From contig NW_022985185.1 in the NCBI RefSeq assembly GCF_010093535.1, positions 1,000,200 to 1,064,199 of the forward strand: DNA of 64,000 nucleotides, in the 5' to 3' direction. The DNA is from Lindgomyces ingoldianus. Lineage: Eukaryota; Ascomycota; Dothideomycetes; Pleosporales; Lindgomycetaceae. Below the pieces are notes generated by a model. That model worked only from the letters and a program-made list of their open reading frames with translations, had not been told where the DNA came from and made no database searches. A program made the translations under genes and the position numbers. This document shows, one piece after another, positions 23,945-34,239 of this stretch (its first letter is position 1; each line of letters starts with the position of its first letter).

Positions 23945-25261
23945 ATGGCAGCACTACCCTCACAGCCGCATTATATCTGCCAGAGATGTATACATCTGCT
24001 CTCCAAACACCCGTACACCCTCCAACAAGCCTCCAGTGCCTTCCACACCCGCCCAGTCAACCGCGATAAAACCGCCAGAACCCACCTCCGACCTTTCTTC
24101 ACGACCAGCAACAGACCCCTCCGCAAAAGAATCCTCAACGACCCCCGAGACCTCGTGCGCCTAACCTCCGGCCAAAAAACCCTTAGTCTCGCCTCCAACA
24201 ATCCCCCCAATAACCACACCATCCGCAAAACCCCCGCCCCCGTTGTCCGTCTAACCTCACCCTCAGACCCCCGCTTCCACCCCGAACCCCCCGCACCTTC
24301 AATCCACCGACCCCCAATCCTAGACCCCGAAGCCGTGAATTGGTACTGGGACACGCTCGCCCCCACCATCGCCGAACGAGCGCAAGCGCATTCGTTTTTC
24401 ACGAAGGCCCAACGAACGTTCCTCCGTAGTATCACGAGATTCCGAGAATGGCCCCAGAGCGATGTCCCCGAGGTTGCATTTGTAGGGCGGAGTAATGTAG
24501 GGAAGAGTTCGCTGCTTAATGCTATTGTGGGCGCGGATCTCAAGGCTCATGGGCAGAGAGAAAAGGCCGGGGGAGGGAAGGCCGGGGAGCTTGCGAGGAC
24601 GTCGAAACATCCTGGTCATACCAAGACGATGAATCTGTATGGCATTGGGACTGTTGCTGGTGGTGGTGTACGCATCCGCCCATCACGCGGCGGGAATGAG
24701 CATGAGAAAATTGTTGGGAGACAGGGCCTTGTTATCGTGGATTTACCGGGTTATGGTGAGGGAAGTCAGACCGAATGGGGTATCGAAATCGTAAAGTATC
24801 TCACGCAACGGAAGCAGTTACGGCGGACGTTCATCCTCGTCGACGCCTACGCCGGTCTGAAAGACAAAGACCGCTCGCTGATGGCTAGTTTGCGATTAGC
24901 GGGTGTTCCGTACCAAATCATCCTTTCTAAAATCGACAGGATTTATCTCCCAGCTTCGGGGGTGCTGTCTCGTGTGGACGGACGCAAGGGTGCGCGGCCA
25001 ATAGGCTCGCTGCCGGAACTCCAGCTTAAGTTGCATGAGATTCGTGCGGACATCCAGCCGCGGATGGGAGGCGGCGCGTTAGGTGAACTGTTGGCGTGTA
25101 GTTCAGAGGTTAGGGTTAACGGACGTAGATTTGGGATCGATGCGGTGAGGTTTGCAATTTTGCAGGCTGTAGGATGGGAGTTCGAGAGAGGGGCTGGGAA
25201 GCGGATTTATCGGGTTCCGACGGAGAAACGGCCTGTAAACCATAAGAAGATGGATGCGTAG
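23945..25261 (+). CDS. EngB/YihA-type mitochondrial GTP-binding protein
   Basis: Single-exon gene for a 438-residue GTPase of the EngB (YihA/YsxC) family, which helps assemble the large ribosomal subunit in bacteria and organelles. The N-terminal 130 residues are rich in Arg, Pro and Ser, starting MAALPSQPHYICQRC, consistent with a mitochondrial targeting and linker region. The GTPase domain shows G1 GRSNVGKSS (about 181-189), G2 near HPGHTKT, G3 DLPGYG (about 266-271), and G4 LSKIDRI in place of the usual TKxD. The G2-G3 interval is expanded by a Gly-rich insertion (REKAGGGKAGELART), as in fungal members. ATG 23945 is the first ATG of the frame. It diverges from FMC1. Confidence 0.9.
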   Translation: MAALPSQPHYICQRCIHLLSKHPYTLQQASSAFHTRPVNRDKTARTHLRPFFTTSNRPLRKRILNDPRDLVRLTSGQKTLSLASNNPPNNHTIRKTPAPVVRLTSPSDPRFHPEPPAPSIHRPPILDPEAVNWYWDTLAPTIAERAQAHSFFTKAQRTFLRSITRFREWPQSDVPEVAFVGRSNVGKSSLLNAIVGADLKAHGQREKAGGGKAGELARTSKHPGHTKTMNLYGIGTVAGGGVRIRPSRGGNEHEKIVGRQGLVIVDLPGYGEGSQTEWGIEIVKYLTQRKQLRRTFILVDAYAGLKDKDRSLMASLRLAGVPYQIILSKIDRIYLPASGVLSRVDGRKGARPIGSLPELQLKLHEIRADIQPRMGGGALGELLACSSEVRVNGRRFGIDAVRFAILQAVGWEFERGAGKRIYRVPTEKRPVNHKKMDA

Positions 25262-25525
25262 AGATGGCTGTGCTGAAATAGATACCCTAGGCTATGAGAA
25301 TACTATTTGAAACCCATAGGGTTGTTTGAGGAACTAATGTCCAAGACTATGGAGAAGTTTTCTGTGCTACTACCGGCCTGAACTCCATCGAATGTGGACT
25401 CCTTAACCTTCTGCTAAACCGTGCAAGCCGGCGTTTATTTACATACCAAAAAACGCCACGCTGAGTGTCCGAAATACCCATTGAATTGCCCGCTGCCCTC
25501 TCTGAGACTGCTTGATGTCTTTGGC

Positions 25526-26657
25526 CTACATGCGAGCCTTTGTTCGAGCTCGGCCTTTAGCCTTAGCTTTTGTCTTCCGGGAGGCTTTCGGTGGAGCGTC
25601 ATCCTCGTCAGACACGCCCATATCTTCCGATACGTCATCCTCCTCATCTACAACAATCTTCTTCCTCGCCTCACGGGCATTCCCCCGACTCCGCTTCATG
25701 CGGTCAATGTTCGCCTGAAACAGCTCCTCCGGCGGCTCATCCATCGGCTTCGCCCTTTTCTTGCCCTTCCTGTCCTCTTTAGCCGTATACTTCGCCTCTA
25801 AATGGTCGAAAAAACCCCCCGCACGAGATTGCTGCCTCTGTTTGATCAATGCCGCCAGGTCATTCATATCCCCCTTCTTGCCTTCCTTCTTCAGACCCTT
25901 AACATTCCCTTCATTCCGCTTCTTGAACTCCTCAACTCTCTTCCGCTCAGCCGCTTTCACCTTCTCCCTCGCCTGATCATTATTCTGACGCTCGTACGTA
26001 GGAAACGACTCAATCGTCCCCTTCGCAATCTCCTCATCCAGAATCTGTCGAAACCGGTCATCATCTTCTACTACATCCGAGCACATCACTGAATTGTAAA
26101 TCTTGTCCAAGTTGCCCTTATACCGCGTATACGCATCCAACAGGGCTTCCCGTTCTTCAGCACTGCCTTTGTACTCATCCTTAATGATCTGGATGTTCTC
26201 CTCGGTGACGATGTTCTCGAACTGCTCGCGGTAGAAGCTGAGCCAGTCGAAATCTTCATCGGAGTGGTCGAGGGTCTCGGCGGTGCTGCCGGTGAGGTTA
26301 TAGCGCTTGCGGCGACGTTCGTCGGAGAGGACAGCGTAGGCGAAGGCGATTTCTTGGAATTTTTTGACCGCGTTGGATTTGTTGGAGTCTTGGGATTTGT
26401 CTGCAAAGTGTTAGAATTGGGGTGGGAAAAGGAGAATGGAATGGAAGGGGCGAAGACATACCGGGATGATAAAGCAGTGCCTGCTTCCGATACGCTTTCT
26501 TCACATCGTCGGCGGTCGCATCTTGTTCTAGTCCAAGCACAGCGTAAGGATCGATGGTGGGCGGCGCATCGTCGTCAACTTCCACATCCTCCTCGCCGTC
26601 TATGAACTCGTCATCCTTGAGGTCCTTTTCTTTCTTCTGTCGTCTTGGTCTCGCCAT
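25526..26657 (-). CDS. DnaJ-domain protein, DNAJC9-like
   Basis: J-domain co-chaperone related to nuclear DNAJC9, a histone-linked Hsp70 partner. Exon 1 (26657-26462) and exon 2 (26400-25526) flank a 61-nt intron (26461-26401) and give 356 residues. The J domain starts DPYAVLGLEQDATADDVKKAYR. The intron splits the Asp codon of the essential HPD motif (LLYHP|D), after which exon 2 resumes KSQDSNKSNAVKKFQEIAFAY. Downstream, EDFDWLSFYREQFENIVT and the EEREALLDAY region match the DNAJC9 C-terminal domain. The tail is long, basic and helical, with nuclear-localisation-like KGKKRAKP and KTKAKAKGRART stretches. The start faces the deaminase gene. Confidence 0.9.
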
Positions 26658-26869
26658 GTGGAATGGTGTTTGTGGATAAAAGGCAGAGGATGACAAACCA
26701 CAGTCGAGTTGAAGATGGAACTTTGGGATGCTGGAGGACGCGTCGCGTTAGGATGACGTCGGCATTAACACGGAGTTTGGTCAATGCTTGGGCCACTTTC
26801 ACCGCCACAGGTCGCCGCCTCAGCACAAACCACACCTCCACTATCACTACCACCGATTTTGTTCTCAAA
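26658..26869. promoter_or_regulatory. divergent promoter DNAJC9-like / deaminase
   Basis: About 212 bp, or only 95 bp if the deaminase starts at 26753, separate the opposing start codons. The deaminase frame is already open through this stretch, so part of it may be coding. Confidence 0.4.
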
Positions 26870-27427
26870 ATGTGCGTTCCCGAGTTCAACAACGGCGGCC
26901 CTCGCCCACCACAACCCTCAATTGACCCAAAAGACCACGCAACATACATGCGACTTGCACTAGACCAAGCCCAAGAATCACCACCAAAGCCTTCCAACTT
27001 TCGTGTCGGAGCTTTACTTGTTGATGAAACCACCGGTTCCATTCTGGCTCGCGGGTATACGTTAGAACTCGAAGGAAACACCCATGCTGAGCAATGCTGT
27101 CTGATCAAGCTAGCTCAGGCACATGACATTGCCGAAGATCGTGTGGGCGAACTGTTGGCGGGTGACGTTGTTTTATATACCACTATGGAGCCATGTAATC
27201 TACGATTAAGCGGAAATTTGCCATGTGTCGATCGGATTATCAGGACGAGGGGTGAGGGCGGGAAAGGCGGGATTAGGAAGGTGTATATTGGAGTGCAAGA
27301 GCCGGAGAAATTTGTTGGCGAGAATAAGGGAAGAGCGAAGTTGGAAGAGCATGGGATTGAAGTCGTTCATGTGGCTGGATTTGAGGAGGATATTTTGAGA
27401 GTAGCGACGGCTGGGCATGGGAGGTAG
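26870..27427 (+). CDS. cytidine/deoxycytidylate deaminase-family protein (DRAP-deaminase-like)
   Basis: Zinc-dependent nucleotide deaminase of the dCMP/RibD superfamily, 185 residues from ATG 26870. The zinc and proton-shuttle motif is THAEQCCL (His and Glu). The second zinc ligand motif is MEPCNLRLSGNLPCVDRII, with two Cys spaced as in riboflavin-pathway and dCMP deaminases. RVGALLVDETTGSILARGYT precedes the active site as expected. It resembles the fungal deaminases of riboflavin biosynthesis (Rib2-type), but the sequence alone does not fix the substrate. The frame is open upstream. An ATG at 26753 would add 39 residues rich in Ser, Thr and Arg that could be a mitochondrial signal, so the true start is uncertain. 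Confidence 0.8.
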   Translation: MCVPEFNNGGPRPPQPSIDPKDHATYMRLALDQAQESPPKPSNFRVGALLVDETTGSILARGYTLELEGNTHAEQCCLIKLAQAHDIAEDRVGELLAGDVVLYTTMEPCNLRLSGNLPCVDRIIRTRGEGGKGGIRKVYIGVQEPEKFVGENKGRAKLEEHGIEVVHVAGFEEDILRVATAGHGR

Positions 27428-27795
27428 ACCACCTGGATGACTTGCTCCATTTCTACGGCTTTCTTGAGAGATACTGTGGATAATGTTGGCAACATTATAA
27501 AGTATAAGTCCTTAGTCCCAAACCCGTAGCGCCAGGAGTCCCTCGGAACATCGAATTCCTCTAGATCCAACCTGCACATCTCGATTTCCCATATCATATG
27601 GCGCTCCTGTAGCTAGGCTCTTAGCGCGCTCTACATTCCATTGCGTCATGACTTTAGCTAGCTAGCGAATAGATAATCTAGCATAACGCGTATGACAGGC
27701 TGTGACGCGCAGAGCAACATGTAAAAGAATAAAGGAAGCTTCCCGACACTCACTTTTCTCTCCTCAAATAACTCTATAAGCGAGAAGCTCATTTG
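27428..27795. other. intergenic region before the NTF2-like gene
   Basis: 368 bp with the deaminase 3' flank and the promoter of the next gene. No gene seen. Confidence 0.4.
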
Positions 27796-28677
27796 ATGCG
27801 TGCATTCCATCCCCAATCCATTCCCAATTCTCTCAGAACACTTGCAAGACCAACAGTTTCTCAATTTCGAAGAAAATCTTTAATTTGCGCCTTCAACATG
27901 TCTACTGGTAAACTTCCCACCCAGCCTTCAACTTCACGCTATCTGGCATCCATCCATCTTCTCAACCTACCGTAGAAAACATGCCTATCGAAAACACCTC
28001 TATCTCCACGGCTCCGGGCATAAACCTCACCCCCCACCAAAAGACCCTCGTAGGCTCCATCTTGGATCTCTTCGCCGGGCGCCCTTCCCTCCAAAAACTC
28101 TCCCTTTGGTCCGACAACGCCACGTTCAGCGACCCATTGACCATCGCGACAGGTCGCGATCGCTACTCTGCGCAATGGTATGGTTTGCAATCAGCTTTCA
28201 GCGAAATCGAGCGCCTGCACCATTCCGTCACATCCGCCGGGAACCCAATCTTGATGGACTTGAAAACCCGGTATGTGATCAAGGGGATTGGGAAGGAGCA
28301 GACGGTGCAGAGTGTAGTGGCAATTTATACGGATGACCTGTCGGGGAAGATTACGAAGGTCGAAGATAGGTGGGATGGGTCACTGCCGGATTCGAGCATC
28401 GCGAATGTAAGTGATCTGTTCCTGCTTTTGAACCCCTGGTGGTGGGCCAATTACTACATTGGATGGGGGTTCTGGATTTGGAGTTGGGGGTGGGAAACTA
28501 GGGCTTGGAGGGTGGGTGCTGTGGTTTCGTTGACGATGGCTGGTGTGAGTTTATAGGAGTTGAAGGAATGTGCTAACGGTGCCGATGTAGGCTTTTCGAC
28601 ATCTGAATGCGGTTACGGTGCCGAAGATGATAAACGTGCCGAAGAATGAGGAGGAGGATGTGAAGAAAGGGAATTGA
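27796..28677 (+). CDS. NTF2-like (SnoaL-type) small protein, possibly mitochondrial
   Basis: Predicted exons 27796-27907, 27976-28406 and 28591-28677 give 209 residues. The core (from LTPHQKTLVGSILDLFAGRP through SGKITKVEDRWDGSLPDSS) has the alpha-plus-beta pattern and conserved Asp/Arg/Trp residues of NTF2-like proteins of unknown function common in filamentous fungi. The last intron (184 nt, gtaagt...gatgtag, branch tgctaac) joins SSIAN to AFRHLNAVTVPKM, a tail typical of this group. Reading through that intron instead gives a Trp-rich unrelated sequence. The first exon is basic and Ser-rich (MRAFHPQSIPNSLRTLARP) and may be a mitochondrial signal. Translation could also begin at 27898 or 27981. 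Function unknown. Confidence 0.7.
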
Positions 28678-28792
28678 TGAGTGTTCTATATGGTACGTAG
28701 TACTGTAACTACGCAAAACTGAACTCATAAATCATATCTTCATCAATCCTGAATCCCGTAACTCGTGTTCAAACACCAATTGGACCTAAAAT

Positions 28793-29468
28793 TTACAGCC
28801 AATGAATCGCACCAAACATCCTCGCGAGGGCCAGGTGTAATAAAATGGCAATCGCGCCGATGCCATACCCAACTGGTTTGAAATTTGTGTAGCCTTCGTT
28901 TACAACAAGAATTGTTCCGCAGTCTCCCTGGCGTGTCGTCGGCAACCCAGGACCACTCATCGTTAAAGTGCTGCAAAATCCGCCTTGAGCTACCACTTGG
29001 GTCGTGGGCGCGTTATAAACTGCCACTGTGGTAGGCTGAGGCTGAACATAGACGTAGGATGTTTGCTGCACTGCTTGCACTGTAACGGTAGTAATTGAAG
29101 CGACATTTACGTTCCCCCCGCACGTACTTCCAGAGGGGCAGCAGCCAATTAGGCCGCCTGAGTTTGGAGGTGAGGCACAGGTATATGAGGCTGGACAACA
29201 CCTGCATGCGGTATCAGCTTGAAACATTGTGAGGAAAAACCTCATGTCCCTACCAGCTCGGGGATCCCATGTTTGCGCAGCTTACTGAGGCGTAGCTCGG
29301 GCAATAGTTTGTCCCTGCGGCGTTCACACTTTCGCCATTGGGATTAACGATGTAGATTGCGCCAGAAAAAGGCGCATTGTTGGTATACTGAGGGTCCGCA
29401 TCCGGTTCCGCGATGCACAGAATCGGAAGAAGGAAGAAATGACGTCGGAACGGTGCGAGGAATTGCAT
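28793..29468 (-). CDS. secreted cysteine-rich protein with GPI-anchor signal
   Basis: Exons 29468-29254 and 29201-28793 with a 52-nt intron give 207 residues. A hydrophobic signal peptide (RRHFFLLPILCIAEPDADP) starts the protein. The Cys-rich region contains NYCPSYASVSC, SPSWCCPASYTCASP and IGCCPSGSTCGG, a spacing seen in a widespread family of fungal GPI-anchored surface proteins. A Thr/Val/Gln-rich stalk follows, then FCSTLTMSGPGLP and DCGTILVV. The C-terminus is hydrophobic (GIGAIAILLHLALARMFGAIHWL), consistent with a GPI attachment signal. It is probably displayed on the cell wall or plasma membrane. Function is unknown. Confidence 0.8.
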
Positions 29469-30305
29469 TGTGGGACGATAATATGGGAAAATGAAGGAAA
29501 CGACAAAAGTTCACCCAAAAAAAAAAAAAAAGAGTGAGAGGTTGGCTGTCAGTATATTTGTCTGTACAAAACTATCTTCGAGGCAAGCTCCTTCTAACTA
29601 GCAGACACAGGGAAAATCAAGAAAGAGTAACTTCCGGCAGTTGAGATGGGTTCTCCCATAGTCTTATGACCTAAAGTTAGAGCTCATGGGAAGCTCCTGG
29701 AGGAGGTGGCATAGCTCCGGGAAGGCTGCAGCTGGGTGGTCAGCCTCGTAGGTCATGACAACCTGATTGTTGGGCAGGGGGTGCGCTTTATCGGCCTCGG
29801 AAAAGCTTGGTTGAAACGAGGCAAACAATCTCAGGTGTTCCTTGGGCTCTGCGTGCTATCAGACCTAACATTGCTAGCCAGCTATTCATGGAATATTGGG
29901 AGTGAAACGGCGGTGTTGAGGTGGAATGGAGACTTTGAAGACTGGGAAGCCTAGTTGAGGGGTTTTGCTGCCCCTCGTCGGACACTGAGTTGTCACAAAA
30001 TCCAGGTGAAGCGGGATGGCATTGTCAAAGGGCCTTGATTTTGCCCTGGGAGTTCGACCAAAGGCCTAGACAGCGGCACAGTCGGATATGCGAGGTGAGG
30101 TGGATCAGCGCAGCGGTGGTGCTTTTTTACTGTGGTGTGGATGCATGCTGTCTTGCATGCGCCGCGATCATCTTGCATCCATTGACGCCTGGCCAGATGG
30201 CCGAATAGCCGAGACTATGTCACGTGTCTCCGTGCGGCTGTCATTCACTGTTTATCACCGACGCGTCTCCCCTCCACACATCGTTATCCTCCGCAGCATC
30301 ATGAC
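29469..30305. other. intergenic region between GPI protein and STN1 (divergent)
   Basis: 837 bp with no supportable gene. A poly-A tract lies at about 29517-29532, close to the GPI-protein start. It contains both promoters. A CACGTG-containing site (tcacgtgt) lies near 30219-30227, upstream of STN1. Confidence 0.45.
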
Positions 30306-31131
30306 ATGTCAACGCATCAATCCGCAGCGAAGTATCGTATATATCCCGCGTACTGCTTTACGGCGTCGCCCACTTATAATGTCTGGGTGAAGCTGACCGC
30401 CGCCGATGTGCAGGCGCTACGGACTGAGCCTCAATACCGAAGTAATACACCTCGAATGCGGCACGTTGGTGATAGCTCACGATTCTAATATAGGCCAACA
30501 CATATATTTCAATCTAAACTACCCGATCCGATATGTGTGCATCGTCGGCACAGTTGTTGCTATCGATGATATCAACCTGAAGTACACCGTTCTCACTATC
30601 GATGACGGAAGCGGCGCCACCGTCGAGGTCAAGATCGTTCGACTGACCCCAGATATCTACAACTCGGTAGAAAGTCCGTCCAATACAACTATTGGGAATG
30701 TCAACGTCATCGTGCGAACGGGGTGCTTCGAAGTAACTGTGGACCACCAACAGGTCGACATTGGGTCGGTCATCAAAGCTAAATGCACCATATCCGAGTT
30801 CCGGGGGATGAAGCAGCTCGAGATCAAAAGAGTTTGGATTGTCCCTACCACCAACGAAGAAGTGCAGGCGTGGGCGGAGACCGCTGCATTCAAACGAGAG
30901 GTTCTGTCGAAGCCTTGGCACCTCACTTCAGCGGAGCATAAAAAGATCAAGAAAGAGATCAAGAGGGAGAGGAGGAAGAACCAAGAATATGAGAGGCTCA
31001 AAGTTGAGCATGAAGCAAGGAGAGGAGAGCAGAAGAAGGCATGGGAAGAGTATATGGAGAAAAGGGAGGCCAGGCTCGAAGCTCGGCGGCGCAAAGAGGA
31101 GGTTATGATGAATGCCGGCGCCCTGATATGA
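30306..31131 (+). CDS. STN1: CST telomere-capping complex subunit Stn1
   Basis: Stn1 protects telomere ends with Ten1 and promotes C-strand fill-in. Exon 1 (30306-30441) and exon 2 (30494-31131) flank a 52-nt intron and give 257 residues. The N-terminus (YPAYCFTASPTYNVWVKLTAADV) is the signature opening of fungal Stn1. The OB-fold continues after the splice with IYFNLNYPIRYVCIVGTVV, followed by IDDINLKYTVLTIDDGSG. The C-terminal third (from about residue 180) is a highly charged Lys/Glu/Arg helix, probably coiled coil. It lacks the long winged-helix C-domain of yeast Stn1, as is usual for short Pezizomycotina forms. It converges on the LysM gene. Confidence 0.88.
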
Positions 31132-31629
31132 AAACATGACGTATTACGGAAAATAACTTCATGGATTGTTCAAACCCTACCCGAATTCGAGTCGAGTGTC
31201 CAGTTCTGGATAGAGTCTCTGGCTTGTTAGCCATCTGCCTAGTTTTGGCGGAGCTACACCCGCTTTTGGGTCTTTCTGCTAATTCAGTCTGGAGATCCCC
31301 ACGATATAAATCTTGGTTAAAGTTTGCCGTTTGACTGCCGACGATTTTCACTAAGACTGGTAATTGCTCTCTACTTTGATGCTTCTGGTGGATGAGGTTA
31401 TCAATGTCGTGGCGTCTGATGACAACGGGGGTTGATTCAAGTCACCGATTCACGTCATCCCGGCCCTAGTGGGATGATATATCGTATCTTGTCGGATATT
31501 TGGGATCTATATCTACTCTTTTTCGGTCTTTTTTTACCACACCTTTATTCAACATTCCTCCTAATTATTCCACATGTCATGCTAGAACCACCCAAATCCC
31601 CGTCCCTCATCCCGGCCTTGTCTCCTACC
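31132..31629. terminator. convergent 3' flanks of STN1 and the LysM gene
   Basis: About 498 bp between two converging stop codons. No gene is seen. The stretch at 31490-31560 is T-rich. Confidence 0.4.
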
Positions 31630-32386
31630 TCAACTTATCCCAACACACACATTATACCCTAGCATCAAGTTGTAACAATTTGCATCGATTCCACTAGACT
31701 CAAATATCAGCCAGGTACATTTCTACCCCGAATGAGATAGGTGGAAAAAGAGCCGACTCACGTATTTAAACGCCGGAAAATATTATCACTGAGGTCAAAC
31801 TTCTTCTCTACTGCCACACAAGTGTCACCTTCGACCACCTCGTAGAATTTCTTGCCTAGATACATTAAGATTAGCATGACGGTGACTCGGAATCACGACA
31901 CACGCGTACAGCAATAATATATTCCCGGCTGTACAAGCGCCGGCGTCGCAACTGGGGTCCCACCACATGTCTTCGTCTGTGTTGCGCTTGGAGTCGAAGT
32001 CGTAGTAGTGGTAGGCGGTAGGTTCACGGGAGTCGTAGTATTACTGATGCAGACGTAGTAGTTCAGCAGGAGGTTGGAGCAGTCCATCTTGGGCGTTGGG
32101 ACGTCCGGGTTCCAGAAGTAGAAGTCATCTAAGGTGAAATTTCCTTTGCGGCCTCAAGTCAGTGCCGGATACGCGGTTAGAAAAGGGGGTCAGCAATACC
32201 GAACTTAACTGTGAGGGCCCAGCAGTTATCGCCGGTCTGGACTTTGTAGAAGGAGGTGCATGTTGATATGATATGAGGTTGATGCGGGTTGGGAAATGTT
32301 CCATTTGGGTCATCGCGAGGGATGTTGAGCCCTGTTGTAAGAGTGGCGGAAGCGAGGCCAACTAGTATACCCAAAAAGGCACGCAT
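31630..32386 (-). CDS. secreted LysM-domain protein (candidate chitin-binding effector)
   Basis: Four exons (32386-32200, 32143-31910, 31855-31762, 31693-31630) give a 192-residue secreted protein. A signal peptide (MRAFLGILVGLASATLTTG) leads. LysM1 covers about residues 45-95: CTSFYKVQTGDNCWALTVKFG is completed across the first intron by NFTLDDFYFWNPDV and ends YYVCI. A Thr/Pro linker (PPTTTTTSTPS) separates LysM2 (about 140-190), which reads CCKKFYEVVEGDTC, then VEKKFDLS, and ends NLMLGYNVCVGIS. The paired LysM layout without other domains matches fungal LysM effectors, which bind chitin fragments and can mask them from host or competitor sensing. That activity is inferred. Exon joins are all in phase. 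Confidence 0.88.
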
Positions 32387-33555
32387 TTTCGAAGTTAATG
32401 CTGAAAGTGGTCTTAGGAACAGATTTGTCTTGTTTGGTTTACGAATGAAAGAGCGAGAATACTTTTGCTTTATATACACATGGCGAAGTAGAATTGAGTG
32501 GAAGAAATACTTAGGCTTTGATATTGCTGCCTGCGAGCCAAGTGAACGATATATTGAATCCATCCTTCAAAATTTCAACGGGGTTGGATACGATAAATTC
32601 GAGGATTTCTTATTAACTTACCATTGCAATGGTTGAAAAGGTGCCATGATTGTGTGCTCAGGGCCTTGAACAGTCATCAACTGAGTTGGATGGCAGGGGG
32701 TGCTTTCGCCTGATTTCCGAAAATGGAAGTGATGTACGAGAATTGAACACCGCCCTTACTAGTCGGAATATTGCATGATTGACAGTTCTCGAAGTAGGAC
32801 ATGATAGCTGAGGATCGTGGAGGGCAGAGGCATAGGCAACGGTAGGTGAGAGATGGACAAAGGGCAGACATGGTTCGAGATTCCCTATTTCGAAGCTTGA
32901 ACGAACTACGCAGGCATGAACAATAGGACTCATTGCCCCTTTGAAACTTTTCATTTCCAGGAACACGCTTGGTTAAACTCAGGAGTCTGCTATCTGACTA
33001 AAATATTTCTAAGAATACTCCGAGCTAGGCGTGGATATGCCGGACTTGACCGTTTGGTAAACGTGTATAAGGCAAGGCACCCTAGCAATCTGTCTTGAGA
33101 ATGGGAGGCTATCTCGAAAGGTGAAAGACTGACGTATAAAATAGCACGGATGCCCAATTTCAGCCTTCAGTATCGATTCGCTAATTAGTAAGCCTCAACC
33201 TAGACTACCGGATTATTCCTCCTCTCCGAATGAAGAAGACATGGCTTCACACCTCTGAATTTGCCTTTCATTCCACTAGCCTTAGTGGAGGAACTATGTC
33301 ACCGAACTTCGAGTATTGTGTAACTTTCAGTCACGTGGTATGCCTCTCTCACCTCGATGCCAGGAGTAAAATGGTGGTGAGTCAACACAAGGGTTTCATT
33401 CTCCCAGGACCGCATGTACCGATACCACTCCACAAGTCGCTTGCGAGGAAATCACTTTTACGCTACACCACCCATAAGCGTGCTCTTGGATCATGGGGAA
33501 GTAAAGCTAGTCACTTCCAGGCACTGATTACTCCCAATCTCTCTTATAAGACACC
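32387..33555. other. intergenic region upstream of the LysM gene
   Basis: About 1.2 kb, including the LysM promoter. No ORF has convincing features. The open frames at 32658-32966 (-) and 33230-33586 (+) have no protein-like pattern. Confidence 0.4.
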
Positions 33556-34239
33556 ATGGAGAGCCTCCTCAATCCCACCGGAGTAAGCTTTCTTGCCCAT
33601 TATCTCGCGAATGAAATGTTAACATTTCTCAAGTCTCGCAGTCCACCAACGTCCCCGCAAGCAGCAAGCCCAGCACCGCTAGTCGGGGCCTTGTGCGTTC
33701 CTCAAACCCCAGAAAACCGTCGTCCACTACCACCGCCAGCCGCATTTCCACTTCAGCCCAGTACACGAGCGCAAAGAAACCGCAACTCCGAGTCAGGCTA
33801 CAGTCACAACCTGTCGGGCCGCAGCGCCACCTCCAATAGCACTCCCCTCCCCACCCCGCCGAACCAACCGCTCTCTCAGGAAGACTCTCACGGCGTCCTT
33901 CACCTCTTCACCGCCAAAATCAATCTCCTCAGTACCCTTCCAGCAGACTTCACTCCGCGAACGCCATTTGGTCATCAACCACCATTGAACCCCATCGAAC
34001 CGGATCTCAATTTTCCGCGCCAGGAGTGTAGGCTTTCACCAGTTAATGAGAACTGGGAGTGGGAGTGCACGAGGCCAGAGAATAGTAGGAGAGTCACGGC
34101 TCCGAAGACAGATGTCGGACCAGGAAATACGGTGGAGGAGGCGATGGCAAGGAAGGGGGAGAGGGGACGAGATGGGGGAGGAAGGGATGAGGGAGCAAGA
34201 GGACTAGTAGGAAGAGGGCAAGGAGAAGTAGATAGTTAG
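33556..34239 (+). CDS. hypothetical proline/serine-rich ORF (doubtful)
   Basis: A 227-codon open frame begins MESLLNPTG. The composition is Pro/Ser/Asn-rich in the middle and Gly/Arg/Glu-rich at the end; the terminal part is a purine-rich DNA stretch (about 34125-34230). No domain is recognised. A fair splice donor (gtaagc) sits right after the ninth codon, with a ttaac branch and AG acceptors at about 33634-33642. The true reading frame downstream may therefore be different, and shorter. This may be a disordered regulatory protein, a partial model, or no gene at all. Confidence 0.3.
   Translation: MESLLNPTGVSFLAHYLANEMLTFLKSRSPPTSPQAASPAPLVGALCVPQTPENRRPLPPPAAFPLQPSTRAQRNRNSESGYSHNLSGRSATSNSTPLPTPPNQPLSQEDSHGVLHLFTAKINLLSTLPADFTPRTPFGHQPPLNPIEPDLNFPRQECRLSPVNENWEWECTRPENSRRVTAPKTDVGPGNTVEEAMARKGERGRDGGGRDEGARGLVGRGQGEVDS

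Noticed and set aside
23971..24543. 190-codon minus-strand frame opposite the EngB GTPase
   Set aside because: The plus strand holds the GTPase motifs; the antisense frame is a codon-usage shadow.
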